A stretch of DNA of 64,000 nucleotides, from positions 1,984,001 to 2,048,000 of the forward strand of contig NC_033566.1 in the NCBI RefSeq assembly GCF_001680005.1. The letters run 5' to 3'. Source of the stretch: Plasmodium coatneyi. Its lineage: Eukaryota; Apicomplexa; Aconoidasida; Haemosporida; Plasmodiidae. The notes under the pieces were generated by a model. That model saw only the letters and a list, made by a program, of their open reading frames with translations. It made no database searches and was not told where the DNA came from. Position numbers and translations under genes: made by a program. Below are positions 24,389-35,982 of the stretch, one piece after another; the first letter of the stretch is position 1; each line of letters opens with the position of its first letter.

Positions 24389-24985
24389 AACAGGTTTTCC
24401 CTTCTCCTTCCCTTCCGCATCTTAGGAACTGTAATGAATTATAGTTCTAAGTGCTTTAATTACAAATTCAAAAAAAGGAAGGGACAGAATAGTTGCACCT
24501 GCAGGAAAAGGGAGCAATTGCAAGTAGGAGTGAATAACTTCAAGTATGTGTAAATAAATATTAAAGGGGAATAAATTTAATTAAAGGAAGGAAAAGGAGG
24601 AATAATACATGTACGATAGTACGATATATGTACACATTCTATAAATTCCCTTCCATTAGTGTTGGAATTTTATCATTCTAATATAGTAAATATAGAACTC
24701 GAATGGGAGGAAGAAATCAAAAAATTTTCTCATACTTCAACGTTAAATCAATAATGTGTATTCTATAATAAATTGCATTGCTGCTTTTTAAAAAAAAGCA
24801 AAATAATTGCTTTAAAAATGAATAATGAATAATGTGCATTCTATAATAAATGTGTATTCTATAATAAATTGCTCTAAAAAGAATCAGCCCTTACATGAAT
24901 AAATATAATGAACAATTTTTCACCATAATTATATATACTAATATATAAAAAGGAAGAAGAACATATACCACTACAAAAAAAAAAA
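24389..24985. other. AT-rich spacer between KIR A and KIR B
   Basis: About 600 bases. A word TGTGTATTCTATAATAAATTGC is repeated with small changes at about 24755-24870 (ATTCTATAATAAAT, three times). No gene seen. Confidence 0.5.
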
Positions 24986-27443
24986 ATGGCGCCAAACGTA
25001 AGATAGAAAAAAAGGGGACAGGGGAAAAATTATCTCCTCCTTCTATAGGAGCTAATTGGCCATGAACACAGCAATGTATACATAATGTAATAGGAAGTGT
25101 GAGAAATACATACATATTTGCCCAATTATCTCTATAGGGGAAAGAAGAAAATGAACTACCTTCGCAGAACGTATATGAAGCATTCGATAGAAGTACAAGT
25201 ACCTCCGGTTGTGACACTAACACAGTGGAACAGAGTACACTGTTCATGCGCACTTATGTAAATACACATAAGGATGAAATTAAGAAGGCCTGCTGTTACG
25301 TACGTCAAAATCAGGGTATCACCTTATCCAATAGTGATCGCTGCGGTTTTCTGTTCTATTGGATAGTTGAAAAAATAAGAAGGGAAAGCAGGTTTGACTA
25401 TGTGCAGGCCACCCAAGATATTTATAAAATACTGAAGGAAATTGGATCTGCGTGGCAATGCAGTAAAATATACGATGGTATGGGCGAACCTCTCTTTAAC
25501 GAAAGTAAAACACTGTTCGATTTCGACTATAACTATAGAACATTACAGAAACCGTCGTTAGGTAATCCACAACCTTGTTGGCCACAATATAACGCAGACT
25601 GGGAGGCTGTTAAAAAAGCATATGGAAAGAAGGGTGATCTTTGTGGTGATGCTGATCATAATTGTAAGACATTTATGAAAAAATATGACAAATATTTTCA
25701 AAGCAAGGACGCGCAACCACCAACATTAGCATGTGCACAAGTTTCTAAGGAAGAAGAAGAAGAGGAGGAGGAGGAAGAAGAAGAAGACGACCACGACCAA
25801 GACGACTTCGACGATCTCGACCTCCTCGACCTGGACGAGCTCAAAGACGACGCGGAAGTGCCGGCTGATGGAGTTTTAGGGGTACGTTCACTTACTTGGA
25901 ATAAATATGAAAATTATTCACATAATATGAATAATTATATGCACATATAATATGGAAATTATGAATATGTAGCACTTTTTATGTGCATAATGTGCAGTAA
26001 CATTGGTGATTGGTGGTGTAAATACATGGGAACATACATGAAAAATGCATATATATATGTATATACATGTTTTGCGTACAATTACCTTTTTCTTTTTGGT
26101 AGGTGAAAGATTTGAGGAAATTACCTTCCTATACACAATACTATAAAAAATTCAATGAGAGCACGGACACTTGTGAATCTGACGGATGGCCGAAACAAAT
26201 AAAGTATAAGTGGAACACAGAGCAACATATTAAGGAAAATGAAGATAAAATTATAAGGGGACTATGTTATGTACAAAAAATGAAGGACACCCCTCCTGCG
26301 CCCCAAAATAATGAGTATTGTAATTTTTTTTATTTTTGGGTAGGAAATATATTATGGAAGGAACTTAAGGGTAAAAGGAACTTATTCAATAAAGCCATGG
26401 AAAAAATTCGAAAAGCAGTAGAAAGTTTTACAAGTGATCATGGTTGCTCCTTTAAATGCACTAATGGAAAGCACAGTAAATTTTTCCCGCAAAGAAAATT
26501 GCTATATGAATACTTCACGGACAAAGACACTATACAACAACAAATAAAGAGTGGTGATGGTGGTGAGGATGGTTCATCCACCCCCAACTGTACTAATAAG
26601 TACTTGACGTACTTAGAGAAAATTAATTCTGCTTACATGACCATGAAAGCACAATATAATGGGAAGCAAGGGCATCAAATTTGCAAAGAATTTGGGGAAG
26701 AATTCGAAGAGGGAAAATTAAGTGAAGTGCTAAATTTAAAGTGCCAGTTAATACCTACCGCAGAACGTACAACATCAGTTGACTCCACGATCGAAACCAA
26801 GAGCGCCACTGCCACCACCAACACCACTACCACTGTTATATCTTCCATACTTCCCATAACAGTAGGCCTTACATTGGCTGCTTTTATGTTATATAAGGTA
26901 CAATTGTAATAGTACATAATTACATAATTAAAGTAATAATTACAACAATTATTCCCCCTACGATTAAAAAAAAATATATATGTACATACATGTATATACG
27001 TGTATATGTCTACATATACAAGTGTATATATATATATGTGTCTACATATACATATATATATGTACTTATATAAATGTACATATACATATATACATATTTT
27101 TACACTTTGTGCCCTTCACAATTTTCAGTATAATCTTCTACCTTCCTCGATAAGAAGCAACTCCTTCTTTGGAAACAACAATTCCCCCAGAAGCAGAAAT
27201 AGGAGTTCCACCATGGTACGCGATCTTCATACTTTAAGGGAGGACACCTCAACATACGATTCAACGGACACTTCAACAATAAGAGGTTCTACCATAACAG
27301 AAGACGCTACTACTATACGTTCTGCTAGCCCATATACTACTACTACAACACCGTTGTCTACCAGAAGGGCGACAAGGAGGAGTGCACAACAACAGAGGCA
27401 AGGGGAAGAACAGCGACGAAATATAAGTTATCATCGCACGTAG
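24986..27443 (+). CDS. KIR: KIR/PIR variant protein B with two PIR domains
   Basis: Proposed exons 24986-24997, 25138-25881, 26103-26897 and 27129-27443 (621 residues; every junction phase 0, GT..AG). Exon 1 is MAPN. Exon 2 is a first PIR ectodomain (ENELPSQNVYEAFDRS, GFLFYWIVEKIRRES). It has no membrane segment and ends in an unusual acidic linker of about 13 Glu followed by Asp/Leu repeats. Exon 3 is a second PIR ectodomain (LRKLPSYTQYYKKF, YCNFFYFWVGNILWKEL) with the membrane segment VISSILPITVGLTLAAFMLY. Exon 4 is a tail starting YNLLPSS. I considered two separate genes. The first would lack its membrane and tail exons. No phase-0 ATG exon at a sensible distance lies before the second, so one two-domain gene fits better. 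cDNA would decide. Confidence 0.75.
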
Positions 27444-29005
27444 CATACCATTCCATGCACCATTGAAATGTAACACCATTAAATGTAATGTCATGCCCTT
27501 CCTACTCCATTCAAATTATAAGTAGTTTATGCAATGTGTTAACCCTCCCTTTTGCCCTTTCCCCTACAAAAATTATAAAGTAGGGTGTCTGCAATATTTT
27601 ATATATATATAAAACCAGAAAACAAATATTGTCATTATGTACGTGATTTGTACACAAATGTATTCATCACAAGTGCACTCATGAATGGCTTGGAAGTGCT
27701 CACATAAAATATTAATATACATATATATAATTATATGTATATATAAGTAACATATATATATATACATATATATATGTATACACACGCACACTCTAATAAT
27801 AATACATCACCACACCAGGACACCACACACTCTAATAATAGTGCCATACCACACCACCCTAATACCACACTAACACCACACACTCTAATAATAATCCACC
27901 ACACCACACTAAGAACCCACCTACCACCTTACCACCTAACAACACCCTCTACACCTAACTCTAAATCGCCCCCCTAAAACAAACCTAAAAAAAGAAGAAG
28001 AATATTACATTCCTTCCCAACACATGAAAAAAAAAAAAAATCTATCATTATACCTTTTATAGTGCTGCTATTCATCATTACATCTAAATTGGAGCGGCAA
28101 AATTGAGTTTACGCATATGAATTTAATACGCAAATTGTGGAAATCGCACCTCTTATTACACCGTCAAAACTACGATATATAATTCGAAAAGCGGCCCCAT
28201 TGGATGGGATTAGGTATGGGGGAGTGTGTGGGGGGGGTTAGGTGTAGGGGCTGTGACATATATAATTGTGAAGAGGAGGGAGAGAGTGAGTGTGTGGGTC
28301 GCAACATATATAACTGGGAAGGGGAGTGTGCGACATATATAATTGAAGAGGGCGACCTCATTGGAGGGTGTGTGTGGGGGGTGAGGAGTGGAGTGTTAAG
28401 GGGTGTGGAAGGAATGAGAGTGAAGGAAGGTGTGTAGAAGGAAAGGAGGAGTGAAGGAAAAAGAAGTGATGGGAAGTGAAGGAAGTAAAAGGAGTGATCG
28501 AAAGGGAGTGTAAGATTTAGGATTAGGGATGTAAGTGTGGGAGTGAGTGACTGTTATTGTGGAGGGAAGTGTGTTAGGGTGTGGGGGAGGGGGTGTTACA
28601 TTTTTTTTTTCTCTCTTAAAAGAATATTGACAGCTTTAAATATTAAAATTTGAACCATGTAATATGTAATTAGAATCAATTTTTTTCCATTATTTTAAAT
28701 TGTCACATTTTTCGTATTAATTATTGTGTATACTAATAAATTCTTTCTAATTTAAAAAATATATGTAACACACCTACAGTGAAAACAACAAAAAGCAGTA
28801 TACATCGCGCATACAACACATGATTGATTGAATTTAACACATTCTCTATGTTCAACACAAGGAAGAATAAAATAATCATCATACAAACTACGCTAATATA
28901 TGTATATCTAAGGAAGAAAAAATTTTTCATTTTAAACACCTTTTTTTTTACATTAAAAAAGAAAAAGAACAAAAATAATAAAAGTAAAGGAGCAAAAACA
29001 CCAAA
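27444..29005. other. Intergenic spacer with CACACTCTAATAATA and G-rich repeats
   Basis: No convincing gene. About 27785-27975 is rich in CACCACAC/CTAATAAT words (C-rich on +). About 28210-28600 is G-rich on + (GGTGTGTGTGGGG, GGATTAGGGATG) with TATATAATTG repeats. A hydrophobic minus-strand frame at 28733-28972 is AT-rich and has no supporting feature. Confidence 0.5.
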
Positions 29006-30037
29006 ATGATGGCACCTATACCTTTAACAAAACTTTCCATACTTTTCACCTTCGCCATGCTCTACTCCTCGTGGACGCAACATACTAACTACGTAAGTTT
29101 AGAAGCTTCTGTTACAGTTTTTTTTTTAATTTGACGCACACATATTTATTATGAACAATGTTTTTATGCTTTTTTAATAAAAATAGGAAAGGAAAAAAAA
29201 TTTTCCACCACCTCTAGCAACCTTCCTTCCACCTACCATCCCTAACAACCTTCCCCTCCCCCCTTTCTTTTTTTTTGGATGTTAATTCTTATGTGTTATG
29301 TAAATTATGAATGTGCACCCTTTTTTTTACTTATTTTTTAGGTCATGGTGCACGCTACGCCATGGGGCAAGGCAGGAATAACAACAGCGCCCAGCGGTTT
29401 TGACTCCTCAGATGGAAGCGATTCAAGCAGTACAGGATCATCACCATCAGTAGATGAAGTTGGTATTGGAACCGGTACAAAAACACAATTTCCAAATCAA
29501 TTTCAGCATAGAAGTTATAAAGACCATCCCATTAAAAATACTCTGCCATATGAAGGACCACCTAAAAAATCAAATTCAAATTCCGCTTCAAGGTTCGATT
29601 CAAAATTCGATTCAAAATTTGATTCAAATTTTGATTTAGGTGTAGATTTGAGGAATTCATCCCATGGAAGAAACAAAACCCACAAAAATACCACCTTAAA
29701 AGATAGATGTCGAAGGTTGTATAAAAAATGTAAATATGGAAAACTTAAACATAGAACCCTACTAATACTTACTTTGGCTATTGTGGTCCTATGTTTATTA
29801 GTTCTGTTTGATGTGAGCTCAAATATGAAAAATCTTTCTGAAGGTTCTGGGTTAATCTTCAAAATTGTAAATGAGAAAGGTTCCTCATTTCAGGTATCTC
29901 CGCAGACCGCAATCATAGTACGCACAATATTCACAATAATAGGATTCCTCATAATAGGTACTCTGATAGGATGTCACTATTATCGAGCCCGAAAAAAATA
30001 TATCCAACGTTCCAAATACAAAAGACACAAACTATAA
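29006..30037 (+). CDS. Two-TM Plasmodium exported-type protein
   Basis: Exons 29006-29092 and 29342-30037 (260 residues, phase-0 junction GTAAGT..TTTTTAG). Exon 1 encodes a signal-peptide-like segment (KLSILFTFAMLYSSW). The mature part is Ser/Gly-rich with an FDSK repeat (RFDSKFDSKFDSNFD). A first membrane segment (LLILTLAIVVLCLLVLF) and a second (IIVRTIFTIIGFLIIGTLIG) follow, ending in a basic tail. The layout (signal exon, short intron, second exon with two C-terminal TM segments) recurs in the genes at 44242, 47092 and 60321 and is typical of multigene exported proteins. No clear PEXEL (RxLxE/Q) is seen. Specific function unknown. The intron carries the C-rich repeat at about 29205-29270. 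Confidence 0.72.
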
Positions 30038-30059
30038 ATACAAATCCTAATACAAAAAA

Positions 30060-30370
30060 TACAAATCATAAGTTGTAATCCAACTTATAATTTATAAGTT
30101 GTACAAGTTGCAAATCCAACTTATGCGTTGTGTGTAATTGTTGTTGTTGTACAAGGATTGTTGTGTGCAATTGTTTGTTGTTGTTGTTACAAGGATTGTT
30201 GTGTTTGTTCGTTGTAGTAGTAGTTGTTTGTTTGTTGTTTTATACAAGGATTGTTGTAGTAGTTGTGTGTATTGTTGTTGTTGTACAAGTTGTAAACCCA
30301 AAATTCAAACTTACAAGTTATAAGTTGTACAAGTTGTAAATCCAAATTGAAATCTATGAGTTGCGAATTA
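30060..30370. repeat. TTG/GTTGTACAAG low-complexity region
   Basis: Repeated GTTGTTGTTGTACAAGGATTGTTG and TTATAAGTTGTACAAGTTG words directly 3' of the exported-type gene. Open frames across it are repeat translations. Confidence 0.65.
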
Positions 30371-31956
30371 TAAGTGTGTGAGGTGTTACTTCTTCCCTTT
30401 CCGCCATTTACTTCCTTCTCCTTCCATAGGGTTGGTGAACCTACATATGTATGAAAGTATATGTTATATATATACATATATGTACTTATATATATATATA
30501 TGTTTTTTTTTCCCTAACATAGTACAAACACATATAGAGAAAAAAAACAGGGCGAGGGCAACCTCTGAAATCTTCTAACCTCTGAACTCTTCTCAACCTC
30601 CGTGATCCCTTTTGAGTTTTATAAAATTAATGAAATTAATAAAAGAAGAAGTATCAGTAAAAAGGGTGAAAGGAAAAAGAAAAGAACATATGAAGTTTCT
30701 CCTTCACTATATATATGTATATAATTAAAGCATATGGGAAGGGTGTAAAAAAGAGGAATAGAGGAATATGTTGTATACATAAACTAAATACTACATTGCA
30801 TATATGTGAACAATATTTTTTAATAATCCCTCCTTTAGGAGAAATTGAGCATAAATATATAGTACATATGCTCATGTTTTTTTTATCTTAGGGAGCAAAA
30901 ACTACCCTGTGCACGCATCATGAATCAATGAAACAAAGAATAAAGTAAATAATGAAAATATAATGTTTTCGAATATTCCAAACGAACACAATCACAATCA
31001 CAGTCACAATCATGAGCAGTCAAAATATCCATAAGAAATATCGGGATGTATATGAGAAGAAATTCGACCCCCCTTCTTCCCCTCTTTACTTTTTTTAAAA
31101 AATTCAAATTCTTCCCACTAAATATATATGGATGAATATATATACACACACAGTGGTAGGGAGAAAAAATATTCTGGACGTATAAAGTATGTAGTACATA
31201 TATATGCATGTTAACAAATATTTTTAAATGAACCCTTCTTCAAAATAAAAATATAACATGAACCAATAGTATATATGCTAAAATTTATTATTAAGAAAAA
31301 ATTGCACTTCCTCCCATATACATACTAACCAAAGCGCATACATGTAAATACTACTACTACTAATAATAGTAATAATAATATATAATAGTAATAATATATA
31401 ATAATAATATATAATAATGTATAATAATAATAAATAATATTAATAAATAATAATGTATAATAATAATATGGCACTTCTGGATGAGGGTTGTGTATAACTT
31501 AAGAACGATGTAAATGAATGAATAAAAAAGCATATATATATATATATATATAATTTTGTTCCCTATCATTTTTTATTTTTCTTTTTTTCTTTTTATTATA
31601 CGATTTCTTGAGCATATTCATTTTCACCCTAATATTGGTTGCACATGTGGAATGATTTGAAAGAAAGGAGTGTTTAATTATATAAATATTTTGAATAATC
31701 ATGCACAGAGCAGGATACAATAACAAAGTACATAGGGAAAGAATGAATAAATGTGGAATTCCAATATTCACCAATTCATATTCATCCATATTCATATTCA
31801 TCCACATTCACAGAAGAAACAAAAATTTCTCCATATATGCAGTTCCCTTCCTTACACTTCCCCCTCTTATAATAAATGTATAAATATATAAACAACCGCT
31901 CTTAAAGTAGAATATATATACCAAAGAAGAAATATATACACACATATACAAAAGAG
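30371..31956. other. AT-rich intergenic region 5' of KIR C
   Basis: Holds TATA microsatellites (about 30465-30510) and TAATAATAG microsatellites (about 31345-31480). No gene seen. Confidence 0.5.
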
Positions 31957-33387
31957 ATGGCTGAGGTAATGTGGATTATTCCTTATCCAAAGGGGGGCAC
32001 TTGTATAATGTGCATATAATAACTCATCCGCTATGTAATGGAAAATGTGAAAATGTACGCATTCCTTTTAATTATACTTGTAGACACTGAATTTGAATCA
32101 ATTACCTTCAACCGTAATATATAGGGAATTAAAAGGGGCCACTTACACCCATACTGCTGACCCCCTGGATTCTGGGAAAGAAACTGCACTAAAGGGATAT
32201 CTGAGTGGTACAGACTACGCGCAGCAAATTCCAGAAGCTTGGTATTACGTGACCAAAGGGAAAAAGGACGATGTGCACTATTGTGAATATTCTCATTTCC
32301 TATATTATTGGCTAGGAAGTATGTTACCTAAGGATGGCGCTTCAGAGCACCATTTTAAGACCAACATAAATTCTATTTGTACATATATAAACGACGCATA
32401 TGAGGGTAAGGAATGTAAAATTCCTTGTGAACGTATTGAGAGAGACCAATTTAATGACAGGAAAAAGGTATTTGAACACTACTACGATTATAATTACGTA
32501 GAAAAGAATATAATGGAAATTGATCCCTACTGTGATGACGAATGGAAAGATTACCGCAAGGGAGTTATTAAAGCATGTAAAACTGTGAATAGAAGTTGCA
32601 TAAGGGAGCATACAAGTAGTGGTGATTCATACTGTTCTATCTTTAAGAGTAAATATAAAGTATATTGTGAAGCGGCAAAAGTGTTAGAACTGTACTGCAA
32701 AGCAGCAACTGACCTTGAAGATGAAGGAACCGCAGTTAAGGAATGCTCTGCTGCAAAGGACGATTTACAGGCCGCACTCCCCAAGGCCACCACCACTTCC
32801 TCCATCTCTTCTATACTGGGCACTTTAGGAGTTACTGTAGTTCCTTTCCTACTATATAAGGTATAATTATCACTACAAAATTAAAAGTGATATAATATAA
32901 GTAATAGTATTTCCTTCGTTCCATCTACCACCCCTAACACAACCTTCCTTCCAACACCCCTAACAAGCTTCCTTCCACCTAACATTACCTTCCTTCCACC
33001 TAACATTACCTTCCTTCCACCTAACATTACCTTCCTTCCACCTAACACTACCTTCCTTGCACCTACCACCATCCTAACAACCCACCTAACAACTTTTCTT
33101 CCCTTTAGTATAAACCATGGTCTTCTTGGTTTGGTAACAATTCCAATGGAAGAAGAAGAAGAGGAAAAAGGTCTACCGAACGGAGCACCTTTGATGCACT
33201 CACAGAAAGCAGCTCAAGATATGATTCAACAACTGAATCAACAATAGGTGATTTAGTAGGAGAAAATTCTACAGTACGCTCTGTGGCGCACACAAGGCAC
33301 TCTACCCAAGGACAGCCTACCAGAGAAAGGAAAAGAACAAATAATAATACACGGGGTCGCGGGATGGTAGGTTATCAGAACATGTGA
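31957..33387 (+). CDS. KIR: KIR/PIR variant protein C
   Basis: Exons 31957-31965 (MAE), 32084-32860 and 33109-33387 (354 residues, all phase 0). Donors are GTAATG and GTATAA; acceptors CTTGTAG and CCTTTAG. Exon 2 is a PIR ectodomain beginning LNLNQLPSTVIYREL. It has YCEYSHFLYYWLGSML, many spaced cysteines, and the membrane segment SSILGTLGVTVVPFLLYK. Exon 3 begins YKPWSSWFGNN, then a basic GRRRRGKRS stretch, and ends in a Ser/Thr- and Arg/Asn-rich tail. It appears intact. The second intron contains the C-rich repeat (CCTTCCTTCCACCTAACATT, about four copies). Confidence 0.88.
32935..33100 (+). repeat. C-rich intron repeat of KIR C
   Basis: About four direct copies of CCACCTAACATTACCTTCCTT, followed by CCACCTAACAACTTTTC, just before the exon 3 acceptor. 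The same family recurs in other introns of the island. Confidence 0.8.
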
Positions 33388-33587
33388 TATAACACATCGT
33401 TTGTGATGTAACATTGAATGAATGTAACACATTGAATGAATATAATGTTCATCCCCTTATGGAGGGAGGGTATAAGTAACAGAAACGCACAGAATTCATA
33501 CAGTGTGTAAAGAACAAAATAACATTTTTCTTCTTTCCTTTTTTTTCTTCCTTCCTTTCTTTTTTTCCCCATATTTCACTCTTTTTT

Positions 33588-34196
33588 TCCTTCCTTTTAT
33601 ATATATGAATAACTATGCATGAAAAGGAAAGGACACTCCCAACAAAGGGCACATCAAGAAAAAAAAAAGAGGGGAAAAGAAGTACTGATCTTTTCAGAAA
33701 AGTATTTGTATGTAAAGAAAATAAAGGGAAAAAGAAGTACTAACCTTTTTGAAAAAGTTTCTATATATTTGAAAAATAGGAAAAAAAGAAGGAAAAATTA
33801 TGAAGATAAAAATTGATAACGAAATAAATAACCATTTTAATTCTTCAGTGAAGAAAATTTTCCAAACAGGTCAAAATAAAGTAAAAAAAAATTTCCCCCA
33901 CTTATATTGATTAAATAGGAAAGTGAGAAACTTAATACAATGTAAAAAAAAAAAGCAGCGTATATAGTATAAAATTTTTCTATTCATACTAATTGTTCAC
34001 AATTGCCATAGTAAATATTCAAACCTCACAAATAATATTTGCGCCTTGTGAGCTCAGTTTCAGAACAGTGTAATTTCCCTTCCTTTATTTTTTGTATTTC
34101 TTCTTATTTTTTTTTTTTCTTGATCTGCCCTTTGTTGGGAGTGTCCTTTCCTTTTCATGCATAGTTATTCATATATATAAAAGGAAGGAAGAAAAA
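33588..34196. repeat. Near-perfect inverted repeat, ~80-bp arms
   Basis: Left arm about 33588-33669, right arm about 34110-34196. Both contain AACTATGCATGAAAAGG and GGACACTCCCAACAAAGGGC, on opposite strands. I see one substitution (GCACATC vs GCAGATC) plus a few bases of length change. The ~440-base spacer carries a copy of the SICAvar 3' flank at 33820-33990. Confidence 0.85.
33820..33990 (-). pseudogene. Remnant of a SICAvar 3' flank
   Basis: CTTCAGTGAAGAAAATTTTC and CCAAACAGGTCAAAAT resemble the sequence at about 13950-14120, just beyond SICAvar 1 (CTTCAGTAAAAAAAAATTCC, CCAAACAAGTCAAAAT). Here no tail exon adjoins it. It is probably the trace of a deleted SICAvar gene or of a recombination event. 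Confidence 0.5.
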
Positions 34197-34747
34197 GGAA
34201 AAAAAAAGAGCATATGTGCGATTATACAGGCATATAATCATGTTTGCAAATTATACAAGCCGTGCGTTTGCACTTTCACACAGAAATATACCAGAGGAAA
34301 ACACAACAAATTTAATGCATCGCGTTACTGCTGGACGAAGATGCAAACAGTATGGACCCCCTTTTTTTATGTGTTCCCCCCCTTGAACATTATTTGGACT
34401 GTGCAACTAGAATTTCAATCCATTTTGTGTGCAACCTGCGGACGATCTTATTTTTAATGAAAAAAACTAAGCATAATTCCGTGTTGTGATAAGTACACAA
34501 ATGTGCGCGAGCCGGGAAGGGGGACTCCATGCGGAATTCCTAAGGTGTAACTAAGAATTTCCATAACGCGAATTACACCGATATGCGCGTAGGCATATAC
34601 GAAACTATATTGAACGAATGGTCACATTTCTTGTGTCCATGGCGCGGGAGCAACAAACGAAAAATTATTATCCTTCGACGACGTCGTGTCATAGCGTTAA
34701 TTATTTAGTTTAAATGAAAGTGTGTTAGGCCATTCACAAAGGATGGA

Positions 34748-35230
34748 TTACGGCATGCGATGACCAAACGGTAAAAAGAATTGAACGCATCGCGCGCACA
34801 AATAGGCCATCGCAAATAGGTATAATAATAAATAGGTGTAATCACAAATGGGCATAACCACAAATGGAGTGTGTTCACAAAATGGAATATTCACAAATGG
34901 AATGTGTTCACAAATGGGTGTGGTCGCAGATGCAAAGAAATGCAAAGGCGCATACTTTTTATGGCACTCTACCTTGCAAGAGGAGGGGACTGCATAACGT
35001 TGCTGAGGGGGTAGTAGTTCCTGTACTAACGGCGTCTTTGCTTCTGCATCCTTAAGGTGTTGTCTAAATGAATCTTCGTATTCCTTAATATGCTCATGCG
35101 ACAAATCTCCATCTAGAATGAGTGAAAATAATGCGTCATAGCTCATAGGACCTCCCATTGTTAAATCAGCCTTTGCATTATCTATTGACACTTCTCCTTC
35201 TGCTGTCCCTCCTGTTGTTGTTGTTTTCCT
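34748..35230 (-). CDS. Possible further exon of an exported-type protein
   Basis: Open frame with a coding-looking first half (MSYDALFSLILDGDLSHEHI, then EYEDSFRQHLKDAEAK). It ends at about AVPSSCK before a possible donor GTAGAG; the rest is hydrophobic, cysteine-rich and repeat-derived. The GC content is higher than in the surroundings. It lies just downstream of the gene at 35254-35982 on the same strand, but in a frame that no simple phase-consistent splice joins to it. It is either a separate exon or part of a decayed gene. I do not recognise the family. Confidence 0.3.
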   Translation of the reverse strand, partial: RKTTTTGGTAEGEVSIDNAKADLTMGGPMSYDALFSLILDGDLSHEHIKEYEDSFRQHLKDAEAKTPLVQELLPPQQRYAVPSSCKVECHKKYAPLHFFASATTPICEHIPFVNIPFCEHTPFVVMPICDYTYLLLYLFAMAYLCARCVQFFLPFGHRMP

Positions 35231-35253
35231 TCTCCTTCCCGTCCATCGTCAGA

Positions 35254-35982
35254 CTATACCTTTTCTTCTTCTTCTATTTCGAAGTCATCAAGATTCCTGC
35301 ACCTACAGTAGCTCCAACAGTGAGATATATTGAATAGCATAAAGGACCAGCAGCCCTCTTCCTTGTGCTGGATCTGTTGTCGTGCTGGTTTTTTACGTCC
35401 TTTTCCAGTCTGATCTTTCTTATTCTTTCCTAATTCAGACTTATTTTGTGGTGAAGGTCCATCTTTTTTTGCAGCTAAATTTCTACCAACATTGTTATGC
35501 AGTTGTAATGGAGCATTCACATCCTGTCCTTTGAAATCCTCTTGATGCTATAATGGAAGAAAAGGAAAAGAAATGATAGTGATGGTAAATTAAATAAATG
35601 AAGGAAGGAAAGAAAGAAGGAAGTAAGGTTAGGAATGAAGGAAAGGGAGGGTACATGTCACATGACATAAGATGTGTATACTGTGTGCAGCACTTGCAAC
35701 GTCCTGTCGAATCTGCATCTATATATGTGTGCTAATGCACCTTTCTCTTCTTTTTTTGTGTGTAGAACTTACCTTTAGAAAAATATAGGCAGAAACAACA
35801 AAGAGGAGAGCAATTTTCTTGGTGAAGAAGGATGATCCACGTGCACCCTTCTTTTCGTCCATTCTATTTTTTTCACTAGCTCCTACACTTTGGCCGCTAC
35901 CACTTTGGGATGGCAACGCTCCCTGTAGGGTGCCGTTGACTGTTCTTGTTGTTCTGCTTGAGTGTACCATGTTGATACACAT
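35254..35982 (-). CDS. Small exported-type protein candidate
   Basis: Exons 35982..35773 and 35547..35254 (167 residues; GTAAGT..ATTATAG, phase 0). Exon 1 has a Ser/Gln/Gly-rich start and ends in an internal hydrophobic segment KKIALLFVVSAYIFLK. That is the recessed signal typical of exported Plasmodium proteins, with the intron directly after it. Exon 2 has RNLAA, close to but not a canonical PEXEL, then a very basic stretch (GKGRKKPARQQ), a Cys/Trp-rich segment and an acidic end. The apparent end AAG GTA TAG could also be a donor leading to the open frame downstream. No specific family is recognised. Confidence 0.5.

Noticed and set aside
25882..26102. A separate first exon for the second PIR domain of KIR B
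   Set aside because: The ATGs in this interval that are followed by GT either have the wrong phase or leave an intron of only about 40 bases.
28733..28972. Hydrophobic 79-residue minus-strand frame
   Set aside because: Extremely AT-rich, no splice sites, no family signal; hydrophobic Phe/Ile-rich frames arise by chance in such DNA.
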